Below are positions 12,192 through 21,260 of a DNA stretch of 62,000 nt, in pieces. Under the pieces are notes generated by a model that was given only the letters and a program-made list of their open reading frames with translations, was not told where the DNA came from and did no database searches. Every line of letters starts with the position of its first letter. Position 1 is the stretch's first letter. The translations under genes were made by a program, and so were the position numbers. This DNA is from Apostichopus japonicus (Eukaryota > Echinodermata > Holothuroidea > Aspidochirotida > Stichopodidae). The DNA is taken from assembly GCF_037975245.1 (NCBI RefSeq), contig NC_092568.1, positions 34,962,501-35,024,500 of the forward strand, given 5' to 3'.

Positions 12192-12530
12192 GCTGATGAT
12201 ACTGTGAACAGAGAGTGATGTCATCTTATATGTATAGACTGCATATGTTCAGTGATAAGATACTATAAAATGTATGCGATGTTATCTTATGTGTACATGT
12301 GTACTGCATGCTAGTTGATACGATACAGTGGATTGTGATGTCTTCTTTAAGTATGTGGACTGTCTGTGATGTCATCTTATGTGTATCACCGACTGAATTG
12401 TCACGAGATATGATACTGTGGAAAGTTTGTGATGTCATCTTACGCTTGGGAACTATGTTATGTGATATGATACTGTGAACTGAATGTGATATTATATTCT
12501 GTATTGTAAACTGACTTTCTATAGCCTTAC
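12192..12530. repeat. Degenerate minisatellite, about 60-bp unit
   Basis: About five irregular units contain GATGTCATCTTATGTGTA and GATACTGTG. Examples are GTGATGTCATCTTA at 12218, 12368 and 12430, and GATACTGTG near 12199, 12414 and 12470. Spacing varies, indicating old decayed tandem repeats. A 104-codon minus-strand ORF across it is a by-product of the repeat. Confidence 0.75.
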
Positions 12531-13475
12531 GCCTGTGCACATTTTCGAGTTTTATTTGATTCTATTTTGCTACACAAATGTCCTTCACTGCGGATGGGAT
12601 ATGACACCGCACATTGCAGCGCTTATTACCACGTCTCTCAGTAACATTTTGTTTGCGTTATTTCGTCGAAAGCTAGAATGCACGACTAATATTATTCCTT
12701 GTATACATATGGATATGCTCAAATTTGGAGGGAAAAAAATTGCCTTAAGTCAGTTCAAATAGTTGAAATATATCTCGTCTAGTTTTCCTTATGAATTGAG
12801 ACCGAGGTGGGGGTTGAGGTGGGGGTGTTGCTATAACAACTTGAAGGAGTCTAGACATTCACTGCATCTCACCCGCAGTATTATGTAGTTTAAGCTGCAA
12901 AAAGCAATTCTAGTTGTATAGTTATACTTTATATGTAGATCATCATTGACGTCAGATGCTGGAAGTGTTATTTACACTTCACTTTGCTGAAAATTTAATT
13001 TAATTTTAGTAGTGTACAATAAAATGCGTCACGAATTTTCAACGCTCACTTCAAATCAAATACCAACGAAAGATATTATCAAACCCTTTCGGGAAAGAAA
13101 ATGCGGGTAGGGTTTGCGGGATTGTAGCCATGTGTCGAAGGAAGCTATCACAAAGAGTTGGGGTGGGGTGGGGAGGGGGCAGAAACAAGGGAAAGAACAA
13201 GGATAGAGATCTCCTCTTGAATGATGTTAATTTTATAGATTATACTGTCACCGGCTTAACTGGAAATTTCACCTTCATCTATCTATTAAAGTTCACTTTT
13301 TTATCGCTTTTTCTTCTAGCAAAATTTACACTTTTTATAGCATACTTTGGACGCTTTCCTCTCAAAATGTCTACTGGACACATTTGACAAAAACATTTAA
13401 TAATTTGATCCAAGTGCTGTATTATAGGCAGCTAGGGTCGACAGGGGCTGGTTGTGGTTGGTAATGAATGTATTT
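12531..13475. other. Intergenic stretch with a G4 motif
   Basis: No recognised gene. A guanine-quadruplex-type motif (four runs of at least four G) lies at 13160-13179 on the plus strand, with weaker G-runs near 12808-12830. Confidence 0.45.
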
Positions 13476-13920
13476 TAATGGTAGTAGTAGTAGTAGGTTG
13501 AGTCTCGTCTATCCGGCATGCTCAGTGATTAACCTCCGCCACGTATCACGATCTTGCGCAAGGTTTATTGCTTCCTCGAAATTGTTAATATTAACGTCCT
13601 TAAATTGCGGCTTTATTTTTCCAAGGAAGGTTGTCACGGGCCTTCCTACTGGTTTAGCAGTATGTCTCAGTGCTTATCTTCAAGCAACCTTTGCTGGAGC
13701 GTCCTCCTTGAGTCTTGCTACATGACCGAAAAATCTCAATCTTCTATGTGCGACTATGGATGACCAAGGTGTTTGGTTGGTTTCGTTGTAGAGCTCATCA
13801 TTTGATAACCAATTGTTATTGGTCCATCTAATGTTGAGAATATTACGAAGTAGTCTCCTTTGAAAAGTGTCAATTTTGCGATCAAGATCCTTCGTTGTGC
13901 CCCACAGTTCGCAATTGTAC
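13476..13920 (-). pseudogene. 3' end of a non-LTR retrotransposon (LINE) ORF2, 5'-truncated
   Basis: On the minus strand the translation begins LYNCELWGTTKDLDRKIDTF and contains RRLLRNILNIRW, DELYNETNQTPW and RRLRFFGHVARLKEDAPAK. A one-step frame change near 13680 leads to ALRHTAKPVGRP and DRDTWRRLITEHAG, then a stop (13509-13511). The LYxCExW, RxRxLRxxLxIxW, NEELYxxTxQxPW, RRLRxFGHxxRL and RDxxxWR signature is typical of the C-terminal region of LINE ORF2 proteins, of the RTE or related type. Past the stop there is a very short 3' UTR with CTA repeats. The 5' end is cut at a run of A (13921), as expected for abortive reverse transcription. Confidence 0.88.
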
Positions 13921-14004
13921 AAAAAAAATACTCTTTAATAAAGCCTCAAAAATCCTAAACTTAATATTCCTGCTTATGTTTTTGCTTTTGATGGTACACT
14001 ATCC

Positions 14005-14006
<2 letters not shown>

Positions 14007-14065
<59 letters not shown>
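14007..14065. repeat. (TA)n microsatellite
   Basis: About 29 uninterrupted TA dinucleotides. Confidence 0.95.
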
Positions 14066-14069
<4 letters not shown>

Positions 14070-14834
14070 ATATATTAATTTATATGAATTTGAAATATGA
14101 AATGGAAAATACGATCCTGCCACGCTAAGTTTATATCCTACTTCAAGAATATATGTTAGTTTACAAAACGAGATATATAACCTCAGTATTACATGATATT
14201 CAAAGGTTTAACATGTTCCGCGAATATGCATTGTCTCAACAGTGTAATTATAAATTCTTTAAAAATGAAAACATTGTTTATAAAAAACAATTTACAGTTT
14301 GTTGATTAGTTATACGACATATTTCAATATGTTTCCAAATTTCAAAGTCATTGATTGATGGATTTCACTTTGCTTTGAAATGTTACGACCATTCATGGTT
14401 TTACCCGTAGAATTAGAAGTTTAAACTTTAAGTCGAATCTTAAGCCTTATAAATATACTCGAAAGAGCCGCGAACAAGTTTTTTAACTTCTTATAAAAGG
14501 CCTTGACATTGTGTTTGGTAGATATATATATAATAATTTTTAAACATGATGGCTTGCAAGCCATCCCGACCAACAACAATCGACTGTTGCCATGGAAATT
14601 AACGCGAGCGCTTGATGAACTGACAATGTGCACTTTAAGACTTTCCTAGCAACTTAGAAAAAAAAAAGATTATTGATTTTTGGCTTTCTCTTCGGAGTTA
14701 TATTAAAGGCAAACTATGGCTTTCAAATCAAGGACAAAGCATCAGTCACAATTGCACTTTTTGTATCACGTTTGTATGGTTTAAGCCAGCAATATGCAGT
14801 AACGAAGTATGATAGTTAGAGTAAGAAACAATAC
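14066..14834. other. Intergenic stretch with an 18-bp perfect palindrome
   Basis: AT-rich with no gene seen. A perfect 18-bp palindrome, GATGGCTTGCAAGCCATC, lies at 14548-14565. Confidence 0.5.
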
Positions 14835-15125
14835 CCTTTGTTATCATGGCACGATACCGTTTCATACGACACGGAACTAAATGATGTTATGTGATATGAT
14901 GTGACACGAGATGATTCGATGTGATAGGGAACGATTTGATATGATGTGATATGCCACGATACCGGTTCATACAACACGGAACCATATGATGTTATGTGGT
15001 ATTATGTGATATTATGTGATATGATGTGATATGATGTGACACGAGATGATTCGATGTGATAGGGTACGACACTATTTGATATGATGTGATATGGCCCGAT
15101 ACCGTATCATACGTCACGGAACGAT
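14835..15125. repeat. Degenerate GATAC/GATAT satellite, left part
   Basis: The region is built from 5- and 10-bp words such as GATATGATGT, GATACGATAC and CACGAGATGATTCGATGTG, with a longer phrase recurring near 14915 and 15038. The same low-complexity sequence continues at 15395-15460 and 19039-19730 on both sides of the transposon composite. Confidence 0.8.
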
Positions 15126-15129
15126 ACTG

Positions 15130-15131
<2 letters not shown>

Positions 15132-15202
<71 letters not shown>
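15132..15202. repeat. (TA)n microsatellite at a SINE tail
   Basis: About 35 TA dinucleotides directly adjoin the 3' tail of the minus-strand SINE at 15203. Confidence 0.95.
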
Positions 15203-15207
<5 letters not shown>

Positions 15208-15394
15208 ATCGTAATGAGTTGGAAAATCAAGAACAGTGAAAAAGCTTTCAGCCTCCACCGGGATTCGAACCACGGGCCTCCCGCTCTGTACGCGGACACC
15301 CTAACCACTAGGCTATGGACGCTGATTGTATGTCCAGAGGTTCGAAACCGGTAAAGAAGATCGTAATTCCACTGTAGGCGTTTGTCACCTGTAT
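15203..15394 (-). mobile_element. tRNA-derived SINE, near-complete copy
   Basis: On the minus strand, from about 15323 down, the sequence reads as a tRNA-like head: GCGTCCATAGCCTAGTGGTT (A-box region), then an anticodon-arm-like TCCGC/GCGGG stem, then GGTTCGAATCCCGGTGG (B-box). An acceptor-like TGGAGGC pairs with GCGTCCA at 6 of 7 positions. The tail is TTTTCACTGTTCTTGATTTT, then CATTACGATTTTCAT running into (TA)n. Upstream of the head is a second B-box-like word GGTTTCGAACCTC. It is not a functional tRNA: the D-arm is imperfect and the tail is fused. Other copies lie at 3649, 39.6-40.8 kb and 52098. Confidence 0.85.
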
Positions 15395-15460
15395 ATATAT
15401 ATATATGTGACATGTTATGATATTGTAGCATGTGATACGGTATGATTCGATGTGCGACAC
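15395..15460. repeat. GATAC satellite, short segment left of the composite
   Basis: A short (TA)n is followed by GATACGGTATGATTCGATGTG words, ending GCGACAC at the left end of the 15461 element. Confidence 0.7.
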
Positions 15461-15809
15461 CAGGGGCGGATCCAGGATTTTGAGAAAGGGGGGGCCGACA
15501 TCCCGATGGTAGCACTTTAGTGATCTGCGTCCTGGGGAGGGGTCTGTCCTAGGGAGGGGTCTGGGGAGGGGTTGTCCCCTCCTCCTTGGAAATTTTTGGT
15601 TAATTGTGAGTGCTTAGATGCAAAATGGTGAAACATTTCGCCAAAAACAAGAAAAACCAGAAACGTTGCAGACACGCTTTTTTGTGCACATATTTTTTCT
15701 CGATAGACACATATTTAACAACGCTCAACAGTGCATGTACAATGGATACACTATTATTGCGTCGATTCGTTTCTTTCTTTTGCGCGAAAATTATGACACC
15801 AGATTCACC

Positions 15810-16264
15810 CAGGCGCGGCGGAACGGGAAAATTATTGGGGGGGCTAATGTGTGGAGACTATCTAAGCGGAGCGCCACCATCGGTTGGCGCGGAGCGTACA
15901 AGAAAATTTTGGGTTTTTCAAACCTCCAGATGGCCGGAAACGGCACTTCCCGAGTGTTTTATGCTTCGAATACCTAGCCCTAAAATATGGGTCTCAAGCC
16001 TGCAATTTCTCAGATTGCACGTAAAAATCTGTAAAAACATTGTAATTTGTATATTCGATGGTGTTTTAAGAGAGTAGCTATTACTCGTAGTGTACTCGCA
16101 AAGACGTTTTTGAGTGTAGTAAATTACTACTTGCAATTAAATGCAATAACTAAATAATTAATTAAATAAATATTGGGGGGCTTATCATGCATTTGCCCCC
16201 TCAACTTTTTCATTGGGGGCTGAGCCCCCCAAGCCCCCCCCCCCCCCCGGTTCCGCCGCCACTG
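15810..16264. mobile_element. hAT-like non-autonomous element, CAGKSGCGGCGGAAC family, copy 1
   Basis: The left end CAGGCGCGGCGGAACGG and right end CCGGTTCCGCCGCCACTG are imperfect inverted repeats. Perfect 8-bp TSDs GATTCACC flank it (15802-15809 and 16265-16272). A G8 run sits just inside the left end and a C17-type run just inside the right end. At 15856-15896 is a hairpin module with two GCGGAGCG words. The 155-codon ORF crossing its left boundary is not a gene. A longer, interrupted copy is at 29920-31814. Confidence 0.9.
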
Positions 16265-16438
16265 GATTCACCCCAAGAAAAAACATAAAACAAGATATAT
16301 TCAATGAGATAATTATGATATACATATTAATGAAAGGGGGTATAGGCGGTTTTACACTATCTAACGCAACGTAGTCGCCAAGAACCTGAAGTATTTTTAA
16401 GGGAGGGCCCGATAATAAGCGGAAACGGATCACCGACC

Positions 16439-18410
16439 GAAAAAATATCGGAATTTGTGGACTATTTCTTGCTTCCTATTGTATGAAAACAAAGCACCTA
16501 TGTGAAGACACAAATCACATTCTGAAAATTGTGGAAGCCCCCCGTTACCAAAAGCAGTAGTACTTGCTACACTCGATGTCGTCGCCATGTATGCCAATAC
16601 TCCTCAAGAGGAGGCATTAGATATATGTCAAGAAGTCTATGAAAAGGCGGAAAAAGCGAATATGGAATAAATAAAATATCTTCCATATCCATGCGCAAAC
16701 TAATTGAACTTATTTTTAACAAGAAACTGTTTCGAGTTCAATAACCAATTCTATCTACAAAAGATCGGTTGCGCCATGGGTAGCCAAGCCTCTCCGGAAA
16801 TCTGTGATATCGTCATGCATAGACTGGAAAACCAGATTTTACCGACAGATAATAAAATCTTAAAATGGCTCCGCTATAGAGATGAAATTCTATTGCTTTA
16901 CGACGGTTCACCTCAGGAACTTGAACAACTAGTAAACAGGTTGAATGAAATTCACCGCTTCTTAAAGTTTACGGTAGAAATATTACACACAGAGGTAACA
17001 TACCTAGATTTGAAAATCTTCAAAGGTCCAAGGTTTGAAACCAATGGGTTATTAGACACCAAAGTCTACACCAAACCCACGGAAACCTTCCAATACCTCG
17101 ACAGAAACTCTGCACACCCACTTGCCACCTTTAAAGGCTTCATTAAAGGGGAAGTCTTACGATACGCACGTCTATGTAACAATGAGACTGATTTCTTACA
17201 GAAAAAGAATGCGTTCACAGAGAAACTGTTACTCCGAAAGAGGAAATTGCCTCAGCCACGAAAGGCATAAAATTTGAAAACCGTGGGCAATACCTCACTA
17301 CCAAACCTAAACAAAAGGAACCACCAATGGTGTTCAAGCTTACCTATACACCCCATATCAAAACCACGCATTTGGAAAATGTACTCTTGAAACATTGGCA
17401 CTTAATCTCGCAACACGCGGACAGGGGCGTAGCGAAGGTTTTGTTGTTGTTGTTGGGGGGGGGGGTGGAGGATTTGATTTGCCGACTGATCTGGAAGTAG
17501 TGACTGAAATGGGGGAGGGGTCTAAGGGGTCAAATTTGGCACCGTAGAATTTCCATTTCGATATTATTTTTATGGCAGTCGGCAGAAGAAGAATTAATTG
17601 GGACCAATTATCGAACTGTGTTTTCTCTTTCACCGATTGTTGAAATAGTGAAACTTCGTGATGAAAATGTTCAGAAAACTTCCCGGTAATGAGAAATAAC
17701 AACATTCATTGATATACAAGCGAGAAACGTTAAAAATTGTGTACAATTCGTGAGCCGTGTCCTTAAGTTTTCCACGGAGAACGAATGACATCTGTGATGA
17801 CGCCATTCTGAACAGAGGATAATAACAACACGTTGTCACACGATAGCACGACTCATGGGCTGCGGCCTATACGGAAGCCCTTAATTCCATTTCTTTCACT
17901 GAGTTGCCGGCGATTCTGGCACTCGTCTAGCTGAGCCTGGCTACAGTAGCTATACTGACGGCCGTGACATTATCAGTTATTTGCCGAGAGGTTTTTAACT
18001 TGCAGGCGTCGGGTGATTGGATTGGTGAATGAGTTTATCAGATGAAGAACTGGAAAATCGAAATAACCGATAAAGAAGCTCCCGTTCTCCTTTTCTCTAT
18101 TCAGCTTTCCTTCTTTCTTCCCCTTCCGCTCTCTTCACCTTTTCTCCTTTTGCCGACAGACCCAAAATTTGCCCACAGCGACCAAATTATTGGGGGTGTT
18201 ACACCCCCACATTCCCCCCCCCCCCCCGCTCGCTACGCCCCTGCACGCGGAGTTATCCAAACTGTTTCCAAAAGAACCGATTCTAGCCTACAAAGGGCCC
18301 AAAATCTCAAAGATTTACTTGTTAACTCAAGGTTTCATACTAACGAAGAATCAGCTGACTCTCAAGGTTCACACGAAGCTCTTTTAGATGCTCTTATAGC
18401 TGCACTATGA
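16439..18410 (+). pseudogene. Decayed PLE reverse transcriptase
   Basis: Conserved segments appear in order: EKISEFVDYFLLPIV then an in-frame stop (16484-16486); VVLATLDVVAMYANTPQEEA (palm motif A region); a stop at 16668-16670; a +1-type frame change near 16720; FEFNNQFYLQKIGCAMGSQA (motif B region); LKWLRYRDEILLL (motif C region); then VTYLDLKIF, TKVYTKPTETFQYL and RYARLCNNE. After another frame change comes VLLKHWHLISQ up to 17413. Past the inserted element it resumes (RAQNLKDLLVNSRFHTNEE) to a stop at 18408-18410. Motif C reads YRDE where two acidic Asp residues are usual, so the catalytic centre is altered as well. The intact open stretch is 16704-17270. This is a dead copy. Confidence 0.88.
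17422..18243. mobile_element. hAT-like non-autonomous element inserted in the PLE, CAGGGGCGTAGCGA ends
   Basis: Perfect 14-bp terminal inverted repeats CAGGGGCGTAGCGA start at 17422 and close at 18243 (ending TCGCTACGCCCCTG). The perfect 8-bp TSD CACGCGGA lies at 17414-17421 and 18244-18251. Removing one TSD and the insert rejoins the PLE coding sequence. A G-tract lies just inside the left end (17455-17465) and a C-tract inside the right end (18212-18228). No transposase ORF was seen in its 822 bp. Confidence 0.93.
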
Positions 18411-18479
18411 GTCCATAAAAACTCGTGCACAGAAAATAGATGCATTTTGAGAACGAGACGCCCAGGCCGAATATAAAAT

Positions 18480-18570
18480 ATTCAAAGGCTACTACTGATG
18501 AAGCTCCTCCTATAAAGTTTGAGAGCAGAAACCGGTCGAGTTGGTCATAAGAACCTACACTAGTCTCTCC
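18480..18570 (+). ncRNA. Hammerhead-ribozyme-like motif in the PLE 3' region (weak candidate)
   Basis: CTGATGA (18495-18501) is followed by a possible stem GCTC/GAGC, then GAAA (18528-18531). A short ACC/GGT stem then leads to GGTC (18543-18546). This is the order of a hammerhead core: CUGAUGA, stem II, GAAA, stem III, UH cleavage site. Hammerhead motifs are documented in the terminal repeats of Penelope-like elements, and this lies between the PLE ORF and its 3' terminal repeat. Against it, the base pair next to the core is A-A, and I could not build a convincing stem I. At best it is a decayed copy. Confidence 0.25.
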
Positions 18571-19038
18571 TACTATTAACAGTACACTCAATTCACCTAA
18601 TAGGTGCAATTATGTTTCACCACGAGGAGCATGCTGTAAGTTCATGTTCCTCGGGCCCTCTTTTAAAAATACTTTAGGTTCTTGGCGACTACGTTGCGTT
18701 AGATAGTGTAAAACCGCCTACACCCCCTTTCATTCAGATAATTATGATATACTTGCTAACTGTGCATTGATTTTCCCTGACAGTAATAGTCAGCACTATA
18801 GTACTGAGCCGTATCTAATTAATACTTGATGTCGCCTAGGCCTGATTATTGCCTTAGTTTCAAATTTGGAATAAAAACGATCGCATTTCAGGGAAGAGCA
18901 GCTGGATATATATTAGGCTTTTCTTTCACCAAGTTATGCCTATTAGGAATTTGAAGTACTCCCACATTAAAAAAACGCAACTGATTTCCAAAAAGGGGGG
19001 GCCGGGGCCGGGTCGGCCCCCCCCCTGGATCCGCCCCT

Positions 19039-19730
19039 GGACACGATACAAGTTGGTATATTTAGATGACCTGCCACGATACCGTACGATACGATACGAT
19101 ACAAAACGGTACTGTACGATTGTTTGAAATGATATGATATTATACCATGTGATATGGTATGATTCGATGTGCGATATACTATAATATCAGGTATTACGTG
19201 TTATGGCACGATACCGTATGATACGATACGGTACTATAAGATGTAGTATGATATGATATTATATGATATTACACGGGAGGATTTGATGTGATAAGATACG
19301 ATACGATATGATTTGATATATTGTGATGCGATATGATACGATACCGTAAGATACGATAAAAAACGGTACTGCAGATTGTTTGATATGATATGATATTATA
19401 CCATGTGATATGGTAAGATTTGAAGTGCCACACGATGCGACATAATATGCATGCTTTGGTATCATGTGATGCGATAAGATACGATACCACTCGACACGAC
19501 ATAGTGCTTTATGATATAATGTGGCATAATATGATATTATATAATATATACAACAGTATGATTCGATGTGTTACGACACGATGCCGTACGATTTGGTATA
19601 AAGTGATGCGATATGATACAATACCGTGGGTACGACGAGATGATACATTAGGTAATGTGGTATAATATTGTATGATCTATAATGGTATGGTTCCATGTGT
19701 TGTGATATGAAACGATTTGATACGAGGACC
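19039..19730. repeat. Degenerate GATAC/GATAT satellite, right part
   Basis: About 690 bp is composed almost entirely of GATACGATAC, GATATGATAT, CGATACCGTACGATAC and similar words, with longer phrases repeated (for example TATACCATGTGATATGGTA near 19140 and 19398). ORFs rich in SYHIISYRI-type residues on the minus strand are by-products. Confidence 0.85.
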
Positions 19731-20789
19731 TGGTTTCATGTATTCGACTGCAAGTGCGGGAGCCGATGTCTCGGACACAGGTATCGACGCCCGCAGCCAC
19801 TGTACCGTACACAAGAAGCCAGTCATTATACACGCATGTATAACTGATGCCCCAGCCTATTTCCACATATTGATTATTTTCGTAGTACCAAATTATAATG
19901 TATTAAATGCAGCAGAAAGCTCTTTCCGTGCTCCTAGCTTTTATCTATTGATTCTATCACAATAAAAAGGATTTCCTTTATCTCTAACGGAAGAACTGTA
20001 TGTATTTCACGATATCATCATCAGAACTGCATGGGTACAATTGTTCTCTATGGTAACCCTGAACAAAATCATTCAATTGACAACATCTGGTTGAGCATCA
20101 TCCTTTTCCGGAAAGACAATAAACAAATTTACCGAGAGAGGTACACTTGTCTGCTTTTAGTACTACAGCATTTGTATTAATAACCGTATGACGTGACTAG
20201 ACAAAATAAACAGATGAACTATTGTTTACAATAATGATTTCATTTTTCCATTAGTCTAGTTACCAGCCACATTTACATATACAGAAGTCTATAAGCTATA
20301 GTAGCTTGATTGGAAATCTTTGAAATTGTAGCGGGAATACATCGCTGTTGTAGCAACGCTGTTGTTGCAACGGTTAATATTTTATGGAATATAGAATAAA
20401 ACTGCCTGTTGATCAAATGATGAGAAAAAATTATCGAAAATATTGTTGTGAGTATTTTGTTGTTGAATTTATGATTGTATTGGAAAACATCGAGACTTTG
20501 CAGGTTTCAATCAACGTTTCTTAAATGGTGTGGGAGGGGGTAGGGTGGGGAGATAGAGAGCTCACGAATTTTTTATGTGCCAATTTGGAGTGGGTGATGG
20601 GATACTTCGCTCTAAACGAGAGGCGAGATACTTTACCTAAATTTAGAATGATATTATTTATATTTTGAATAATATCTAAGAAACAGATCAAATTGGCCTT
20701 TTTTAAGAATATTCATGTGTTCAGCTCCGGTTTCTACAATTGTTAATCTACTATTTCTGTGGATATATCCAGGTGTGTCAAGCACAGCT
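19731..20789. other. Intergenic stretch, no gene seen
   Basis: Unremarkable AT-rich sequence. An 82-codon ORF at 19717-19965 spans the satellite edge and has no motif I recognise. Confidence 0.4.
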
Positions 20790-21260
20790 TAAAGACAGGC
20801 GCGAATTGCATCGACCCAACGTGACTCTTCCCGACTACTCGTCGTGAATGAGTCGGCGACAGTCGTGGCCACCTAGTCGCGGCGACGTCGGATCAAATGT
20901 TAGCGGCACACTAGCCCGACCCGACGCGACCCAACAGTTTAAGCTCATGTCCATCAGTCTATATGGGGGCCGCCATTTTGACTTTCTGCAGCCGTCACCA
21001 GATATCACGGCGCTTCCTCGTTGGATAAATCTATTAGAATCGGATCGCAGTCGGGTCGTGGATACCCGCAAGGCCGCAAACTGCCAAGGATTGGCTCAAC
21101 TGCGATGCGACTGCCCCAACGCCACGAATATTAAACATGTGTGATATGCCCGATTTGGTACGACGAGGACCGACTCTCGGATCTTGGTCGGCTTGTGAGC
21201 AACTTTTCGCGCAAAGTTCACCGACCCGACTGCGACCCGACGGATCTTTCGTCACAATCT
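20790..21260. promoter_or_regulatory. CpG-rich block with a YY1-type motif
   Basis: CpG density and G+C are far above the surroundings. A YY1-type site (GCCGCCATTTTG; complement CAAAATGGCGGC) is at 20969-20980. CGACCCGAC-type words occur repeatedly in both orientations (20916-20935, 21049-21060, 21222-21243). This could be a CpG-island promoter or a GC-rich MITE remnant. The overlapping ORFs of about 70-100 codons in several frames are typical of GC-rich non-coding DNA. No gene can be tied to it. Confidence 0.35.

Larger units (their letters stand above)
16324..18735 (+). mobile_element. Penelope-like retroelement (PLE), nested and interrupted
   Basis: The element is flanked by a perfect 17-bp direct repeat AGATAATTATGATATAC (16307-16323 and 18736-18752). 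Just inside the flanks lie inverted copies of an approximately 80-bp sequence (16328-16411 and 18652-18734), both containing GGCGGTTTTACACTATCTAA and CGTAGTCGCCAAGAACCT. Penelope-like elements are known for terminal repeats that may be inverted and for variable-length TSDs. The interior encodes a decayed PLE-type reverse transcriptase (16439-18410) interrupted by an 822-bp hAT-like element. No GIY-YIG endonuclease was recognised. Confidence 0.85.
15461..19038. mobile_element. Outer DNA transposon of a nested composite, CAGGGGCGGATCCAG ends
   Basis: The left end CAGGGGCGGATCCAGG and the right end CTGGATCCGCCCCTG are perfect 15-bp inverted repeats. G/C tracts lie immediately inside (GGGGGGGCC near 15487; GGGCCGGGGCCGGG and a C9 run near 19000-19023). 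The flanks match directly only as GACAC (5 bp), not 8 bp. Given the surrounding low-complexity satellite this could be a real 5-bp TSD or a decayed 8-bp hAT TSD. Without its nested insertions it is about 700 bp and has no transposase. It contains the elements at 15810, 16324 and 17422. Confidence 0.78.

Noticed and set aside
12226-12540. 104-codon minus-strand ORF with KMTSQT repeats
   Set aside because: A direct translation of the 60-bp degenerate minisatellite.
15241-15323. Functional tRNA genes on the minus strand (also 39.7, 40.1, 40.5 and 52.1 kb)
   Set aside because: tRNA-like with A and B boxes, but imperfect D-arm and continuous SINE tails; dispersed identical copies indicate a SINE.
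15610-16077. 155-codon ORF
   Set aside because: It crosses the boundary of a TE insertion with its TSD (15802-15809), so it cannot be an ancestral gene.
20835-21255. Overlapping ORFs of 73-98 codons in the CpG-rich block
   Set aside because: Several frames on both strands are open because of GC-rich composition; no motif and no agreement among them.
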